From: Tepidisphaera sp.
GTDB taxonomy: Bacteria; Planctomycetota; Phycisphaerae; Phycisphaerales; UBA1924
Direction: 5' to 3'
NCBI GenBank assembly: GCA_016124375.1
Contig: WGNV01000003.1
Span: 186,001 to 250,000 of the forward strand
Length of the DNA: 64,000 nucleotides
Positions 11,417 through 20,275 of this stretch are shown here, in pieces. The notes under the pieces were generated by a model that was given only the letters and a program-made list of their open reading frames with translations, was not told where the DNA came from and searched no databases. The position numbers and the translations under genes were made by a program. Position 1 is the first letter of the stretch; the number at the start of each line of letters is the position of its first letter.

Positions 11417-13504
11417 TCAGCCGGCGGCGGGCGTCATCGTGCGGACGCTGGCTTCGCGGCGTTTGAAGACGGGGGTTTCGGTGGGCTTTTCGGATTCGGC
11501 GAAGTCTTCGCCGAAGCGGAAGAGGCGGAAGCTGTTGGCGATGACGAAGACGTCGCCCGCGAAGTGGTAGAAGGCGGCGAGAGGGAGGGCGAGGTTGCCC
11601 GCGCGGCTGAGGGTGCCGGTGGCGGCGAGGACGAGGCCGACGATGGCGATGATGACGGACATGAAGATGTTCTGGGTGATGATGCCGCGGGTTCGGCGGG
11701 CGAGTTCGATCAAGAATGGAATGCGGCTGAGGTCGTCGTTCATGAGGGCGACGCCGGCGCTGTTGGCGGCGATGTCGGAGCCGGAGAGGCCCATGGCGAC
11801 GCCGACGTCGGCCTCGGCGAGGGAGGGGCCGTCGTTGATGCCGTCACCGACCATGAGGGTGCGGTAGCCGCCCTTGACGAGGGCCTTGATCTGCTCGTGC
11901 TTTTCTTCGGGGAGGCACTCGGCCTCGATGACATCGACGCCGACGGCCTGGCCGGCGCGCTTGGCGACGCTGAGGCGGTCGCCCGTGAAGATGGCGACGA
12001 GCTTGACGTTGAGTTCGCGCAGGCGGGTGATGACGGAGCGCGTGTTGGAGCGGACGGTGTCTTCGAGGCCGACGGCGCCGAGGTAGCGGCCGTCGCGCAT
12101 GACGTGGACGCCGGTGATGCCTTCGATCTTGCTCTCGACGCTCGCGACTTCGGGCTTGATGGCGGGCTGGAGCTCGATGAGCCAGGAGGCGCGGCCGACG
12201 CAGACTTCGCCCGCGCTGGTGCGGGCCTTGACGCCACGCCCGTGGATTTCTTCGTAGTTGCTGGTGCCGTCGGGGGTGATGCGGGCGGCCTTGCCGGTGG
12301 CGAGGATGGACTGGGCGAGGGGGTGGTTGCTGTGCTGTTCGCCCTGGACGGCGGCGGCGAGGAGGTCGGCGCCATCGACGCCGGTGGCGGGGGCGAGGCG
12401 GGTGACCTGGAACTTGCCGGTGGTGATGGTGCCGGTCTTGTCGAAGACGACGGCGTTGATGTTGGCGGCGGATTCGAGGTAGCTGGGCTGCTTGACCATG
12501 ATGCCGAGCCGCGCGGCGGCGGCGAAGGCGGCGAGCATGGCGCTGGGGCTGGAGAGGAGGAGGGCGGAGGGGCAGGCGACGACGAGGACGGTGACGGCGG
12601 TGGTGCCGGCGGCCTGGCGGACGGCCTCGCTGTCGTCCTGGCTCATGATGTACCAGGCGATGGCTGCGGCGGAGAGGACGACGGGGACGAAGAAGCGGGA
12701 GACCTGCTCGATGAGGAGCTGGCGGGGCGTGCGGCTGTTTTCGGCTTGGCGGATGAGCTCCATGACCTTGCCGATGGTGGTGTCGCCGCCGATGAGGCTG
12801 ACCTGGATGTCGATGCCGCCGCTGAGGTTGCTGGTGCCGGCGTAGACGTTGTCGTTGGTGGTGACTTCGACGGGGACGGCTTCGCCGGTGAGGGAGGCCT
12901 GGTTGATGGTGGTGCGGCCGGTGACGACCTTGCCGTCGACGGGGAGGTTTTCGCCCGGGCGGACGCGGACGATGTCGCCGACCTTGACCTGGGAGAGGGG
13001 GATTTCCTGCTCGGCGCCGTTGCGGACGACGCGGGCGGTGTCGGGGGTGAGGCGGACGAGCTGTTCGATGGCGCGTTGGGCGCCGCTGGCGCTGCGGCGG
13101 ACGAGCTGGCCGAAGACGACGAGGATGAAGGCGAGCCAGCCGGCGGTGGCGAACTGGCCGTCGGCGAGTGCGGCCAAGATGGCGAGGGCGGAGAGGGTGG
13201 AACTGGAGATGCGGCCGGACTTGATTTCCTGGAACGCGGCGAGCAGGAGGGGGAAGGCCAGCAGAATCGAGCCGATGATGGCGGGCATCTGGGCGAAGCT
13301 GGAGTCGGAGATGCCGAAGAGGTCGGAGAGTGTGGTGACGAGGACGAGCATGCCACCGACGAGGGTGAAGCGGATCCAGCGTTCGATTTCGATTTCGTGG
13401 TGTGAGCAGCAGACGGCCGGGTCGTTGGGGTCGAGGGCCATGGCGTGGTCGTGCTTGTGGTCGTGGTGGGAGTGATCGTGCCCGTCGTGACTGTGAGCGG
13501 CCAT
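11417..13504 (-). CDS. P1B-type heavy-metal-translocating ATPase, 695 aa
   Basis: An inner-membrane pump that exports a soft or transition metal ion at the cost of ATP. Features in order: a His-rich N-terminus (residues 4-20, HSHDGHDHSHHDHKHDH) with C32-C33, paired membrane helices, actuator motif TGE (206-208), intramembrane metal motif CPS (311-313), phosphorylation site D355 in DKTGTITTGK, the nucleotide-domain HP pair in SNHPLAQSI, and the hinge GDGINDGPSLAEADVG. There is no CxxC ferredoxin-like metal domain at the N-terminus. The membrane motif is CPS rather than CPC, so substrate class cannot be assigned by the standard rule; zinc is suggested by the His-rich tail and the convergent znuA. 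The start CAT 13502-13504 places the His-rich segment at the extreme N-terminus. Confidence 0.93.
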   Translation of the reverse strand: MAAHSHDGHDHSHHDHKHDHAMALDPNDPAVCCSHHEIEIERWIRFTLVGGMLVLVTTLSDLFGISDSSFAQMPAIIGSILLAFPLLLAAFQEIKSGRISSSTLSALAILAALADGQFATAGWLAFILVVFGQLVRRSASGAQRAIEQLVRLTPDTARVVRNGAEQEIPLSQVKVGDIVRVRPGENLPVDGKVVTGRTTINQASLTGEAVPVEVTTNDNVYAGTSNLSGGIDIQVSLIGGDTTIGKVMELIRQAENSRTPRQLLIEQVSRFFVPVVLSAAAIAWYIMSQDDSEAVRQAAGTTAVTVLVVACPSALLLSSPSAMLAAFAAAARLGIMVKQPSYLESAANINAVVFDKTGTITTGKFQVTRLAPATGVDGADLLAAAVQGEQHSNHPLAQSILATGKAARITPDGTSNYEEIHGRGVKARTSAGEVCVGRASWLIELQPAIKPEVASVESKIEGITGVHVMRDGRYLGAVGLEDTVRSNTRSVITRLRELNVKLVAIFTGDRLSVAKRAGQAVGVDVIEAECLPEEKHEQIKALVKGGYRTLMVGDGINDGPSLAEADVGVAMGLSGSDIAANSAGVALMNDDLSRIPFLIELARRTRGIITQNIFMSVIIAIVGLVLAATGTLSRAGNLALPLAAFYHFAGDVFVIANSFRLFRFGEDFAESEKPTETPVFKRREASVRTMTPAAG

Positions 13505-13697
13505 TGGGTTGAGCTCCGCGAGAGTTCGGTGTGTCGATCGATGACCTGTGCCGCCCGGCGAGGGAGAGGACCCTGAAGCCGAATGACACCACCCCGCCGG
13601 TAGCCCGGGCGGGGCAGATACGATACGTCCTTCCGTGCCCGGATGTTCGCGGCGAGCCCGGGCGGATCTGCGTTGAACACCTTGGAACCATCTGGAC

Positions 13698-14792
13698 ATG
13701 CAGCACCACCCGACCAATACCCTGCCAGACGCCCCCACTGTTGCCGTGCTTGGGGTAGGCCAGATGGGGCTGGTGTGTGCGGGGCTGCTGGCGTCGCCCG
13801 AGCCTTCGAGGGCGGCGTCGGGGAGGCTGAAGCGGCCGGTGAATGTGCGGCTGTGGGGGCATGACACGGAGGAGGTGGGGCGGATCGCGCAAACTCGGCG
13901 CTCGAGCCGGTTGGCGCATTTCACGCTGCCCGGGTCGGTGCAGGTGATGTTGAAGGAAGAGGCGGCGTTGCGGGATGTGTCGCTGATCGTGTCGGCGGTG
14001 CCGGTGCAGTACAGCCGCGATGTGTGGATGAGGATCGCGCCGCTGGTGGCGGCGGGGGTGCCGGTGGTGTCGGTGGCGAAAGGGATCGAGACGACGACGC
14101 TGCTGAGGCCGACGCAGATCATCGCGGATGTGTTGCGGACGACGGGGCGGGATGACCCGGATGGGAGGCCGCGACGGCTGGGGTGTTTGTCGGGCCCGAC
14201 GATCGCGGCGGAGCTGGCGCGGTGCCTGCCGGCGGCGATGATCGCGGCGAGCGACGACGCTGCGTTTGCGGGGGATATTCAGGCGCTCTTTGGGTGTTCG
14301 TGGCTGCGGGTGTATACGAACCCGGATTTGCTGGGGGTGGAGTTTGCGGGGGCGGTGAAGAACGTGATCGCGATCGCCGCGGGGATTGTGGATGGGTTGC
14401 AGGCGGGGAATAACGCCAAGAGTGCGCTGCTGGCGCGGGGGCTGGCGGAGATTTCGCGGTTTGGCGTGGCGATGGGGGCGAGCCCGGACACGTTTTTTGG
14501 CATCGCGGGGGTGGGTGACCTGGCGACCAGTTGCTTTAGCCCCGAAGGGCGCAACCGGAGCTGCGGCGAAGCGATGGGCAAGGGGCGGAAGCTGGCGGAG
14601 TATTTGAAGAGCATTCCGTATGTGGTGGAGGGCGTCTCGACGACCAAGGCGGTGATGGCGCTGGCGGCGAAGTACAAGGTGGAGGTGCCGATCACCAGCG
14701 CGGTGCACGCGGTGCTGTTTGAGGGGGTGGATCCGATTGAGGCGATCGGGCAATTGATGGCGCGGGAGCAGAAGCCGGAGCGGGTGGGGTGA
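13698..14792 (+). CDS. gpsA: NAD(P)H-dependent glycerol-3-phosphate dehydrogenase, 364 aa
   Basis: Reduces dihydroxyacetone phosphate to sn-glycerol-3-phosphate for phospholipid synthesis in the cytoplasm. The N-terminal Rossmann fold has the GxGxxG loop at 19-24 (VLGVGQMGL). Family blocks follow: SVAKGIE, a GPTIAAE segment, EFAGAVKNVIAIAAGI with the catalytic Lys, then GLAEISRFGVAMGASPDTFFGIAGVGDLATSC and the GxG-rich end of the C-terminal domain. Length is slightly above the usual 330-340 because of an insertion after residue 30 (SPEPSRAASGRLKRPVN). It stands alone, divergent from the metal ATPase with 193 bases between. Confidence 0.95.
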   Translation: MQHHPTNTLPDAPTVAVLGVGQMGLVCAGLLASPEPSRAASGRLKRPVNVRLWGHDTEEVGRIAQTRRSSRLAHFTLPGSVQVMLKEEAALRDVSLIVSAVPVQYSRDVWMRIAPLVAAGVPVVSVAKGIETTTLLRPTQIIADVLRTTGRDDPDGRPRRLGCLSGPTIAAELARCLPAAMIAASDDAAFAGDIQALFGCSWLRVYTNPDLLGVEFAGAVKNVIAIAAGIVDGLQAGNNAKSALLARGLAEISRFGVAMGASPDTFFGIAGVGDLATSCFSPEGRNRSCGEAMGKGRKLAEYLKSIPYVVEGVSTTKAVMALAAKYKVEVPITSAVHAVLFEGVDPIEAIGQLMAREQKPERVG

Positions 14793-14963
14793 GTGCGGGC
14801 GGCGGGATGTGCTAGGCGATGATGTGGTGCGCAGGATGGTGGTGCGCGTCGGCCGTCGCGGGAGAACACGACGACTCGATGCGAATCGTGGTGGCATAAA
14901 CCCGGTTCTCAACCTTGCCGCAACCGCAGGCGATGGTTGCGTGTATGCCTTGGCGGAAGCCGC

Positions 14964-15440
14964 ATGGACAACGCCCCCACCATTCCGCCCCTCAAACGCC
15001 AACATTTGCGGTTTCTGGCTGCATTCCTCGCCATTCCCGCGATCATCCTCCTCTCGCTCCACGCACTTAGCGGATTCGGCAGAACGCACGACAAGCGGCC
15101 GTCGGCGGATGTCGCGATCGACATTGCGATTGCGAATCTACACGACGCTCCGTCGCTTGCGTCCTCGATTCTCGCTCGCTCCACTCGCGCCATCGACGCC
15201 CCGATTCCAACACTTGAACCCGGACGCACCGTCGGCCTAACCACCAACAGCGACGACCGCCGCACACTGATCCTCTACTACACCCAGCGAGGCACCAACG
15301 ACCCAGTCATCCACTCCGCCCAACTCCTCGACAAAAGAGCATGTACCGCCACATGGCTGATGCTCGACCAAAGTCGCATGAAGGAGTATCTGGACGTCGC
15401 GGCTCGGACTACGCTGCCCGCGGGGCCGCCCGATCCGTGA
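14964..15440 (+). CDS. Hypothetical membrane-anchored protein, 158 aa
   Basis: Not recognised. One membrane segment at about 16-34 (FLAAFLAIPAIILLSLHAL) follows a short basic N-terminus, so it is either anchored or exported. The remaining ~120 residues have a strand-rich segment (TVGLTTNSDDRRTLILYYTQRG). ATG 14964 is chosen over the longer frame because GGCGGAAG lies just upstream. Base composition is lower in GC and codon use less biased than in gpsA, which may indicate later acquisition or low expression. Confidence 0.6.
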   Translation: MDNAPTIPPLKRQHLRFLAAFLAIPAIILLSLHALSGFGRTHDKRPSADVAIDIAIANLHDAPSLASSILARSTRAIDAPIPTLEPGRTVGLTTNSDDRRTLILYYTQRGTNDPVIHSAQLLDKRACTATWLMLDQSRMKEYLDVAARTTLPAGPPDP

Positions 15441-15518
15441 GCCGCGCGTTTTGATGCGTGGATGCTGTGCTGGCCGATGGAAGATTTGAAAATCGCTCCC
15501 ACATCCATGAGGTGACGA

Positions 15519-16529
15519 ATGCGAACGCTCCCCGCCCTGGTCTCCGCCGCGATTGCGTGGCTGGCGGCTGTTCCGGCTTTGGTGGCCCAGCCCGGCCCGC
15601 CCGATTACGGGTATACGTGGAAGACGATCGGCGACCCGGGGAATGTTGCGGCAACCCAGGCCGATTTCTATCACCTTGAGTTTCCGGTGGGGCGGGTGGA
15701 CTACACGTATCGGATGACGCAGACGGAGGTGACAAACACGCAGTGGCTGGAGTTTGTCAATGCGTATTCGAGCGTCCACCCCGACGTCAGCCGAAATGAC
15801 TTCGGCCTCACCGGCGCGTTTATCTTCGACGCCAGCACCGAACCCGGGCGAGTTGACTGGCAGATTTTGCCCGACGCCGAGAACGCCGCCGCCACGATGT
15901 CGTGGCTCTACGCCGCCCGGTACGTGAACTGGCTCCAAAACGGCAAGTCCATGACGCCCGCGGCTTTTGAATCCGGCGTGTACGACATGAGCACGTTTCA
16001 CAACAACGGGGACTTTACTTGGAGGGGCAACACCACCCGTGCCGCCGGGGCCAGCTTCTGGATTCCCAGCTTCGATGAGTGGACCAAGGCGATGCACTTC
16101 GACCCCAACAGGTACGGGCCGAATCAACCCGGCTACTGGCTGTACGAAAACTCCAGCGATTCGTTGCCGGTCGGCGGCCTCCCCGGCACCCCGGGCGCAC
16201 AGACCAGCGCGTATCACGACGCCCCATATCTGCTCCCGGTGGGCGCATACCCCGACCAGCAATCTCCCTGGGGCCTGCTCGACGGCTCGGGGGGCGTCGC
16301 TGAGTACCTTGATGGCTGGCACAACTTCGCGTTCACCCGCGGGACGTTCATTGGTTCGGATACGGCATATTTCACCGATCGTCTTGATTTCATCGATTAC
16401 ATCTCTGCCGACGACCAGTTCCTGACCGGCCTGCGTCTCGCCTCCGCCGTGCCCGCGCCCGGCACCATGGGCGTCACGTTTTTGGGGTTGGCCATGCTGG
16501 TTCAAGGGCCGCGCCGGCGGGTCAGCTAG
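15519..16529 (+). CDS. Secreted FGE/sulfatase-modifying-factor-fold protein with PEP-CTERM tail, 336 aa
   Basis: An N-terminal signal peptide (about 1-24, ending ALVAQ) and a C-terminal sorting tail (VPAPGTMGVTFLGLAMLVQGPRRR) bracket a domain with the typical elements of the formylglycine-generating-enzyme fold: YRMTQTEVTNTQWLEFVNA near 65, the AARYVNWL block, IPSFDEWTKAMHF and PWGLLDGSGGVAEYLDGW. The whole protein contains no cysteine, so it cannot be a formylglycine-generating oxidase; the fold is probably used for binding. GAGGTG upstream supports ATG 15519. It would be exported and processed by an exosortase-type system. Confidence 0.85.
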   Translation: MRTLPALVSAAIAWLAAVPALVAQPGPPDYGYTWKTIGDPGNVAATQADFYHLEFPVGRVDYTYRMTQTEVTNTQWLEFVNAYSSVHPDVSRNDFGLTGAFIFDASTEPGRVDWQILPDAENAAATMSWLYAARYVNWLQNGKSMTPAAFESGVYDMSTFHNNGDFTWRGNTTRAAGASFWIPSFDEWTKAMHFDPNRYGPNQPGYWLYENSSDSLPVGGLPGTPGAQTSAYHDAPYLLPVGAYPDQQSPWGLLDGSGGVAEYLDGWHNFAFTRGTFIGSDTAYFTDRLDFIDYISADDQFLTGLRLASAVPAPGTMGVTFLGLAMLVQGPRRRVS

Positions 16530-16630
16530 GCGGAGACCACGTCGGTGTGCATGCCCGAAGGGGGGCGGCTTGGGCGGTGCCACCAAGCCGCGGCCGCACG
16601 CTTCCCGGCCCCTCCTACCCTGCCCTTCCC

Positions 16631-17653
16631 ATGAGACTCCCCAACCTCTCCGCCCTTGCCGGCACTGCCATCGTCGTATCCATGTTCGTTGCCGCCCCGG
16701 CCCATGCCTGGGATTCGTATGGACATCGGCTGATTGCGCGGCTGGCGCTGGAGGGGATGTCCAAGCGGCTGGGGGGCGATGCACCGGCGTGGCTGAACGA
16801 CAAGGACATGACCGGGGCGATCGTGGACAACGCCACGACGCCGGACCGCTGGCGGAGCGTGAAGGTGGCGCAGCTGACTCACCTGAACAACCCCGACCAC
16901 TACATCGATGCCGAGGAGCTGGCCGACTTCGGGATGACGCTGGAGACGATGCCCCGTCTGCGGCATGAGTTTGTGCGTCAACTGGAGATCGCGCGGGAGA
17001 AGCCCGATTTCAAGGGCCCGCCGATCAACGACAAGCTCGATCCGTCGCACGTGCGGGAGTATCCGGGCACGCTGCCCTTTGCGACGTGCGAGACGTACGC
17101 GAAGGTCGTGTCGGCGATGCAGGTGTACCGGATCATCGACAAGCTGAACGACCCCGGGCGGCGGGCGCAGCTGGAGGGGGCGAAGGCGGCGATCACCTTC
17201 AACATGGGCGTGCTGGCGCACTATGTGGGCGACGGGGCGCAGCCCTTGCACACCACGATTCACCATCATGGCTGGGTGGGGGAGAACCCCAACGGGTACA
17301 CGACGGACCGGAAGTTTCACGCGTGGATCGACGGGGGCGTGGTGAAGCTGCACAACATCACGATCGCGGATGTGCGGAGCGTGTGTGCCTGGCACGACAA
17401 GGCGGACGCGAACGAGCCCTGGGAGGACGTGATCGCGCACATCAAGCGGAGCTTTGACGAAGTTGAGCCCTTGTACAAGCTGGAGAAGTCTGGGGCGCTG
17501 AAGAAGGCGCCGGGCAAGGAGTTCATTATTTCGAGGCTTGCGGACGGGGCGGACATGCTGAGCGCGCTGTATGCGGACGCGTGGAAAGCCGCGGAGCCGA
17601 CGGAGAAGGACGTGCAGGACTTCGTCCGGTATGACAACTGGCAGCCGGAGTGA
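16631..17653 (+). CDS. Secreted S1/P1 nuclease or zinc phospholipase C family enzyme, 340 aa
   Basis: A trinuclear-zinc phosphodiesterase fold. The signal peptide ends APAHA and the mature protein would start W-DSYGHRLIA, matching this superfamily, in which the N-terminal Trp coordinates zinc. Further ligands are visible in NPDHYIDAEE and in the signature MGVLAHYVGDGAQPLHTTIH (H-x3-D and QPLH). A later HAWID block provides more metal ligands. Substrate could be single-stranded nucleic acid or phospholipid. ATG 16631 is chosen because it begins a clean signal peptide; no ribosome site is obvious. Not obviously in an operon. Possible role: phosphate or nucleotide scavenging outside the cytoplasm. 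Confidence 0.88.
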   Translation: MRLPNLSALAGTAIVVSMFVAAPAHAWDSYGHRLIARLALEGMSKRLGGDAPAWLNDKDMTGAIVDNATTPDRWRSVKVAQLTHLNNPDHYIDAEELADFGMTLETMPRLRHEFVRQLEIAREKPDFKGPPINDKLDPSHVREYPGTLPFATCETYAKVVSAMQVYRIIDKLNDPGRRAQLEGAKAAITFNMGVLAHYVGDGAQPLHTTIHHHGWVGENPNGYTTDRKFHAWIDGGVVKLHNITIADVRSVCAWHDKADANEPWEDVIAHIKRSFDEVEPLYKLEKSGALKKAPGKEFIISRLADGADMLSALYADAWKAAEPTEKDVQDFVRYDNWQPE

Positions 17654-17701
17654 GCGGGAGATTGCGGAGCGTGGCGGGCCCGGGCGCGGCCTGGGGAGGG
17701 G

Positions 17702-18787
17702 TTACGACTGCTTGTGCAGCGCTCCGAGCGCGTGGTGAGCCCGTTCGAGGACTTTGGCGTGCGCGCTGGACATGGCGGGCAGGGCGTGGGGCTCGAACCA
17801 CGCGCGACCCGGGAGCTTGGGGCCTCGAACGCTGAGCCGCCCCGCCCAGACACGAAGGCTGACATCTCGGTGGGTGAGGGTGCGTTTGACGCTGCCGGCG
17901 GGGGCGAGGGGCGTCGAGGGCAGAGCGAGGGAGTTCAGCAGATCGGCGGGATCGGGGCGGGCGCGGCCATGTGATTCGGTGCTGGGCATGTGCCACAGAC
18001 CGGCCCAGAGGCCGGTGGCGGGGCGAGGTTCGAGGAGCACGCGCCCGAGGGCGTCGAGGAGCACGACGCACTCGAGCCTGAGGGCTTGCCGAGCGGCGCG
18101 TTTTTTGGGGCGCGGGATGTTGGATTGGGATTGGTTACCAAAGGCGGCGCAGGTGTGGGACCAGGGACACGCGCTGCAGCGGGGGTTGGCGGGCGTGCAG
18201 ACGGTGGCGCCGAGTTCCATGAGGGCTTCGTTGAACGCGCCGGGGTGATCGCTGGCGGCGACGAGTTCGGCGGCCCGGCGCCAGGCGAGGGCTTGAGCTG
18301 CGGGTTCATCGCTCGCGAGCTCGCGTCCCTCGAGCCTCAGGATGACCCGCGTGACGTTGCCGTCGACCAGGGGCTCGGGCAAGGCGAAGGCCATGGACGC
18401 GATGGCGCCGGCGGTGTATCGGCCGACGCCGGGCAGCTCGCGGATGGCGTTGATGTCGCGGGGCATGCGGCCGGCGTGATGGGAGACGATGGCGATGGCC
18501 GCGGCGTGAAGGAGGCGGGCGCGGCGGTAGTAACCAAGGCCGGCCCAGAGGGCGAGGACGTCGCTCACGTCGGCGCGGGCGAGGGCGAGGAAGTCGGGGA
18601 AGCGGGTGATGAAGGCGTGGTAGCGTTCGACGACGCGGGAGACCTGGGTCTGCTGGAGCATGAGTTCGCTGACGAGCACGTGGTAGGGGTCGCGCTGGCC
18701 GGCGGGGCGGGTTCGCCAGGGGAGATCGCGGGCCGCGGCCTGGAACCAGGCGAGCAGGGCGCGGCCGCGGGCGGAGTCGGAGTTCAC
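17702..18787 (-). CDS. mutY: A/G-specific adenine DNA glycosylase, 361 aa
   Basis: Removes adenine mispaired with 8-oxoguanine. The glycosylase domain has E41 (SELMLQQTQV), the helix-hairpin-helix LPGVGRYTAGAI (118-129) and catalytic D142 (VDGNVTRV). The [4Fe-4S] cluster loop is C197-x6-C204-x2-C207-x5-C213, the expected spacing. The C-terminal part (about 230-361) is a NUDIX-like 8-oxoG recognition domain with degenerate catalytic residues, as is normal in MutY. GTG at 18785-18787 overlaps the stop of the upstream nfu-like gene (GTGA); the frame extends further but the coupling favours this start. Confidence 0.95.
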   Translation of the reverse strand: MNSDSARGRALLAWFQAAARDLPWRTRPAGQRDPYHVLVSELMLQQTQVSRVVERYHAFITRFPDFLALARADVSDVLALWAGLGYYRRARLLHAAAIAIVSHHAGRMPRDINAIRELPGVGRYTAGAIASMAFALPEPLVDGNVTRVILRLEGRELASDEPAAQALAWRRAAELVAASDHPGAFNEALMELGATVCTPANPRCSACPWSHTCAAFGNQSQSNIPRPKKRAARQALRLECVVLLDALGRVLLEPRPATGLWAGLWHMPSTESHGRARPDPADLLNSLALPSTPLAPAGSVKRTLTHRDVSLRVWAGRLSVRGPKLPGRAWFEPHALPAMSSAHAKVLERAHHALGALHKQS

Positions 18788-19077
18788 GCGGGGCTCGGGG
18801 CCGCGGCGAGGGCGGCGGCCACCGCCTTTTTGACGCTGGCCCACGCGGCGTCGGGGCGTTTGACGATGGTGATCCAGCCATCGTGGATGAGGACGCTATC
18901 GATGGCGGGGATGGCCATGATCGCGGCGCCGAGGGGGTCGGAGGCTGGGGGCGAGGTTTCGGGCCTGGCGCGGGCGTAGGAGCGCATGCCGCCCTCGGGC
19001 GCGGGGGAGCGATCCAGCACGCACTTGAGGGCGTTGGGGTTTGGGGTGTCGATGAACTCGGTGATGGCGTAGGGCAT
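18784..19077 (-). CDS. Nfu N-terminal domain protein, 97 aa
   Basis: A stand-alone Nfu/scaffold N-terminal domain: EFIDTPNPNALKCVL at the start is the family signature, followed by a strand pattern ending in DSVLIHDGWITIVK and a C-terminal helix. The usual C-terminal NifU domain with CxxC, which carries the cluster in full Nfu proteins, is absent, so this is not itself a cluster scaffold. Its stop overlaps the GTG start of mutY. As MutY needs a [4Fe-4S] cluster, a helper role in cluster targeting is attractive. ATG 19075-19077 begins the conserved domain. Confidence 0.82.
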   Translation of the reverse strand: MPYAITEFIDTPNPNALKCVLDRSPAPEGGMRSYARARPETSPPASDPLGAAIMAIPAIDSVLIHDGWITIVKRPDAAWASVKKAVAAALAAAPSPA

Positions 19078-19213
19078 GGGGGTGTGGCCGGGGTTGGGTC
19101 GATGTGCGAGCCCCGGTCGGGCCGATGATACGGAAGGCAAGGAACCCGGCGCGGGGGCTGGCGGGTAAACTCATCGTGATGGAAGGTCTGGAGCGGGACG
19201 CGCAGGAGCACAC

Positions 19214-20185
19214 GTGCGAGTATTGTCGGGCATCTGGCAGCGGTTTGAAGGCCTGATCGGGCGGATCGAGAACTACCCCCCGTGGGAGATCATTCTCGAG
19301 CTGCTGATCATCGGCGTGGTGGTCTACGCGGTGGTGCGGTTCGTGCAGGGGACGCGAGCCGCGGGCGCGCTCAAGGGGCTGCTGCTGCTGGTGGTGTTCG
19401 CGACGATCGTGTCGCGCGTGCTGGCGGCGGGTGGGGCGTTTGCCCGGCTGAGCTACCTGTATGACAAGTTTCTCGCGCTGTTCGCGATCGCGCTGGTGGT
19501 GATCTTTCAGCCCGAGCTGCGGCGGGCGCTGGTGCGGCTGGGCGAGACGCCGTTTCTCAGAGTTTCGCCCCGCGAGACGAGGATCGTGGTTGATGAGATC
19601 GCGGGGGCCGTGACGTACCTGGCGCGGGCGAAGTTCGGGGCGCTGATCGTGATCGAGCGGCAGATCGGGCTGTCGGGGATTGTTGAGGGCGGGACGATTC
19701 TGAATGCGCAGCTGAGCAGCCGCCTGCTGCAGACGATTTTCTTTCCGGGTTCGGCGCTGCACGACCTGGCGGTGATCATCAAGGACCGGACGGTGAGGTC
19801 GGCGGGGGTGCAGCTGCCGCTGGCGGAGGCGGCGGACATGCCCGATCCTTCGCTGGGCTCGCGTCACCGGGCGGCGCTTGGGCTGAGCAAGGAGTGCGAC
19901 GCGATCATCGTGGTGGTGAGCGAAGAAACCGGGACCGTTCGGATCGCGGAGCGCGGGCACCTGACGGACCGGATGAACGCGGCGGATCTGCCGGCGATAT
20001 TGGAAGCGAGGCTGCTGGCCAAGCCGCTGCCTGCGCCGGGAGCGCGGGAAGCGCCAGCGCCGCAGGAGGATCATCACGACCCGGATGCGGCGGACCTGGG
20101 AGCGCACGCGCTGGAGCACGAAACGGCGCAGGCGCACGAGGAGCCGCATGATGAAACGAAGGGGCCAAAGGCCCGCTCGGCGTGA
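19214..20185 (+). CDS. cdaA: Diadenylate cyclase (CdaA-like), 323 aa
   Basis: Makes cyclic di-AMP from two ATP at the cytoplasmic face of the membrane. Three membrane helices occupy about 25-43, 52-71 and 80-98, followed by the DAC domain with GALIVIERQIGL (142-153), FPGSALHDLAVII and GSRHRAALGLS (215-225). The RHR motif is intact, but the DGA motif reads D184-L185-A186. A charged, disordered tail rich in Glu, His and Ala extends from about residue 275. GTG 19214 has a GGAG upstream. It is followed after 90 bases by the cdaR-like gene, the usual partner; glmM, often third, is not present. Confidence 0.92.
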   Translation: MRVLSGIWQRFEGLIGRIENYPPWEIILELLIIGVVVYAVVRFVQGTRAAGALKGLLLLVVFATIVSRVLAAGGAFARLSYLYDKFLALFAIALVVIFQPELRRALVRLGETPFLRVSPRETRIVVDEIAGAVTYLARAKFGALIVIERQIGLSGIVEGGTILNAQLSSRLLQTIFFPGSALHDLAVIIKDRTVRSAGVQLPLAEAADMPDPSLGSRHRAALGLSKECDAIIVVVSEETGTVRIAERGHLTDRMNAADLPAILEARLLAKPLPAPGAREAPAPQEDHHDPDAADLGAHALEHETAQAHEEPHDETKGPKARSA

Positions 20186-20275
20186 TGGAGAGGGGCGGGG
20201 CGCGGAGCGGGCGGGCGTGGTCGGGTACATTGGCGGGACGGAACGATCAGGCGCACGGCGCGGGAACTGACCCTC

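Noticed and set aside
11336..13405. A long plus-strand open frame (689 codons) opposite the P1B ATPase
   Set aside because: Asp/Glu/Gly/Ala-rich translation with no recognisable domain, produced by the strongly biased codons of the real minus-strand gene. The ATPase has all its motifs.
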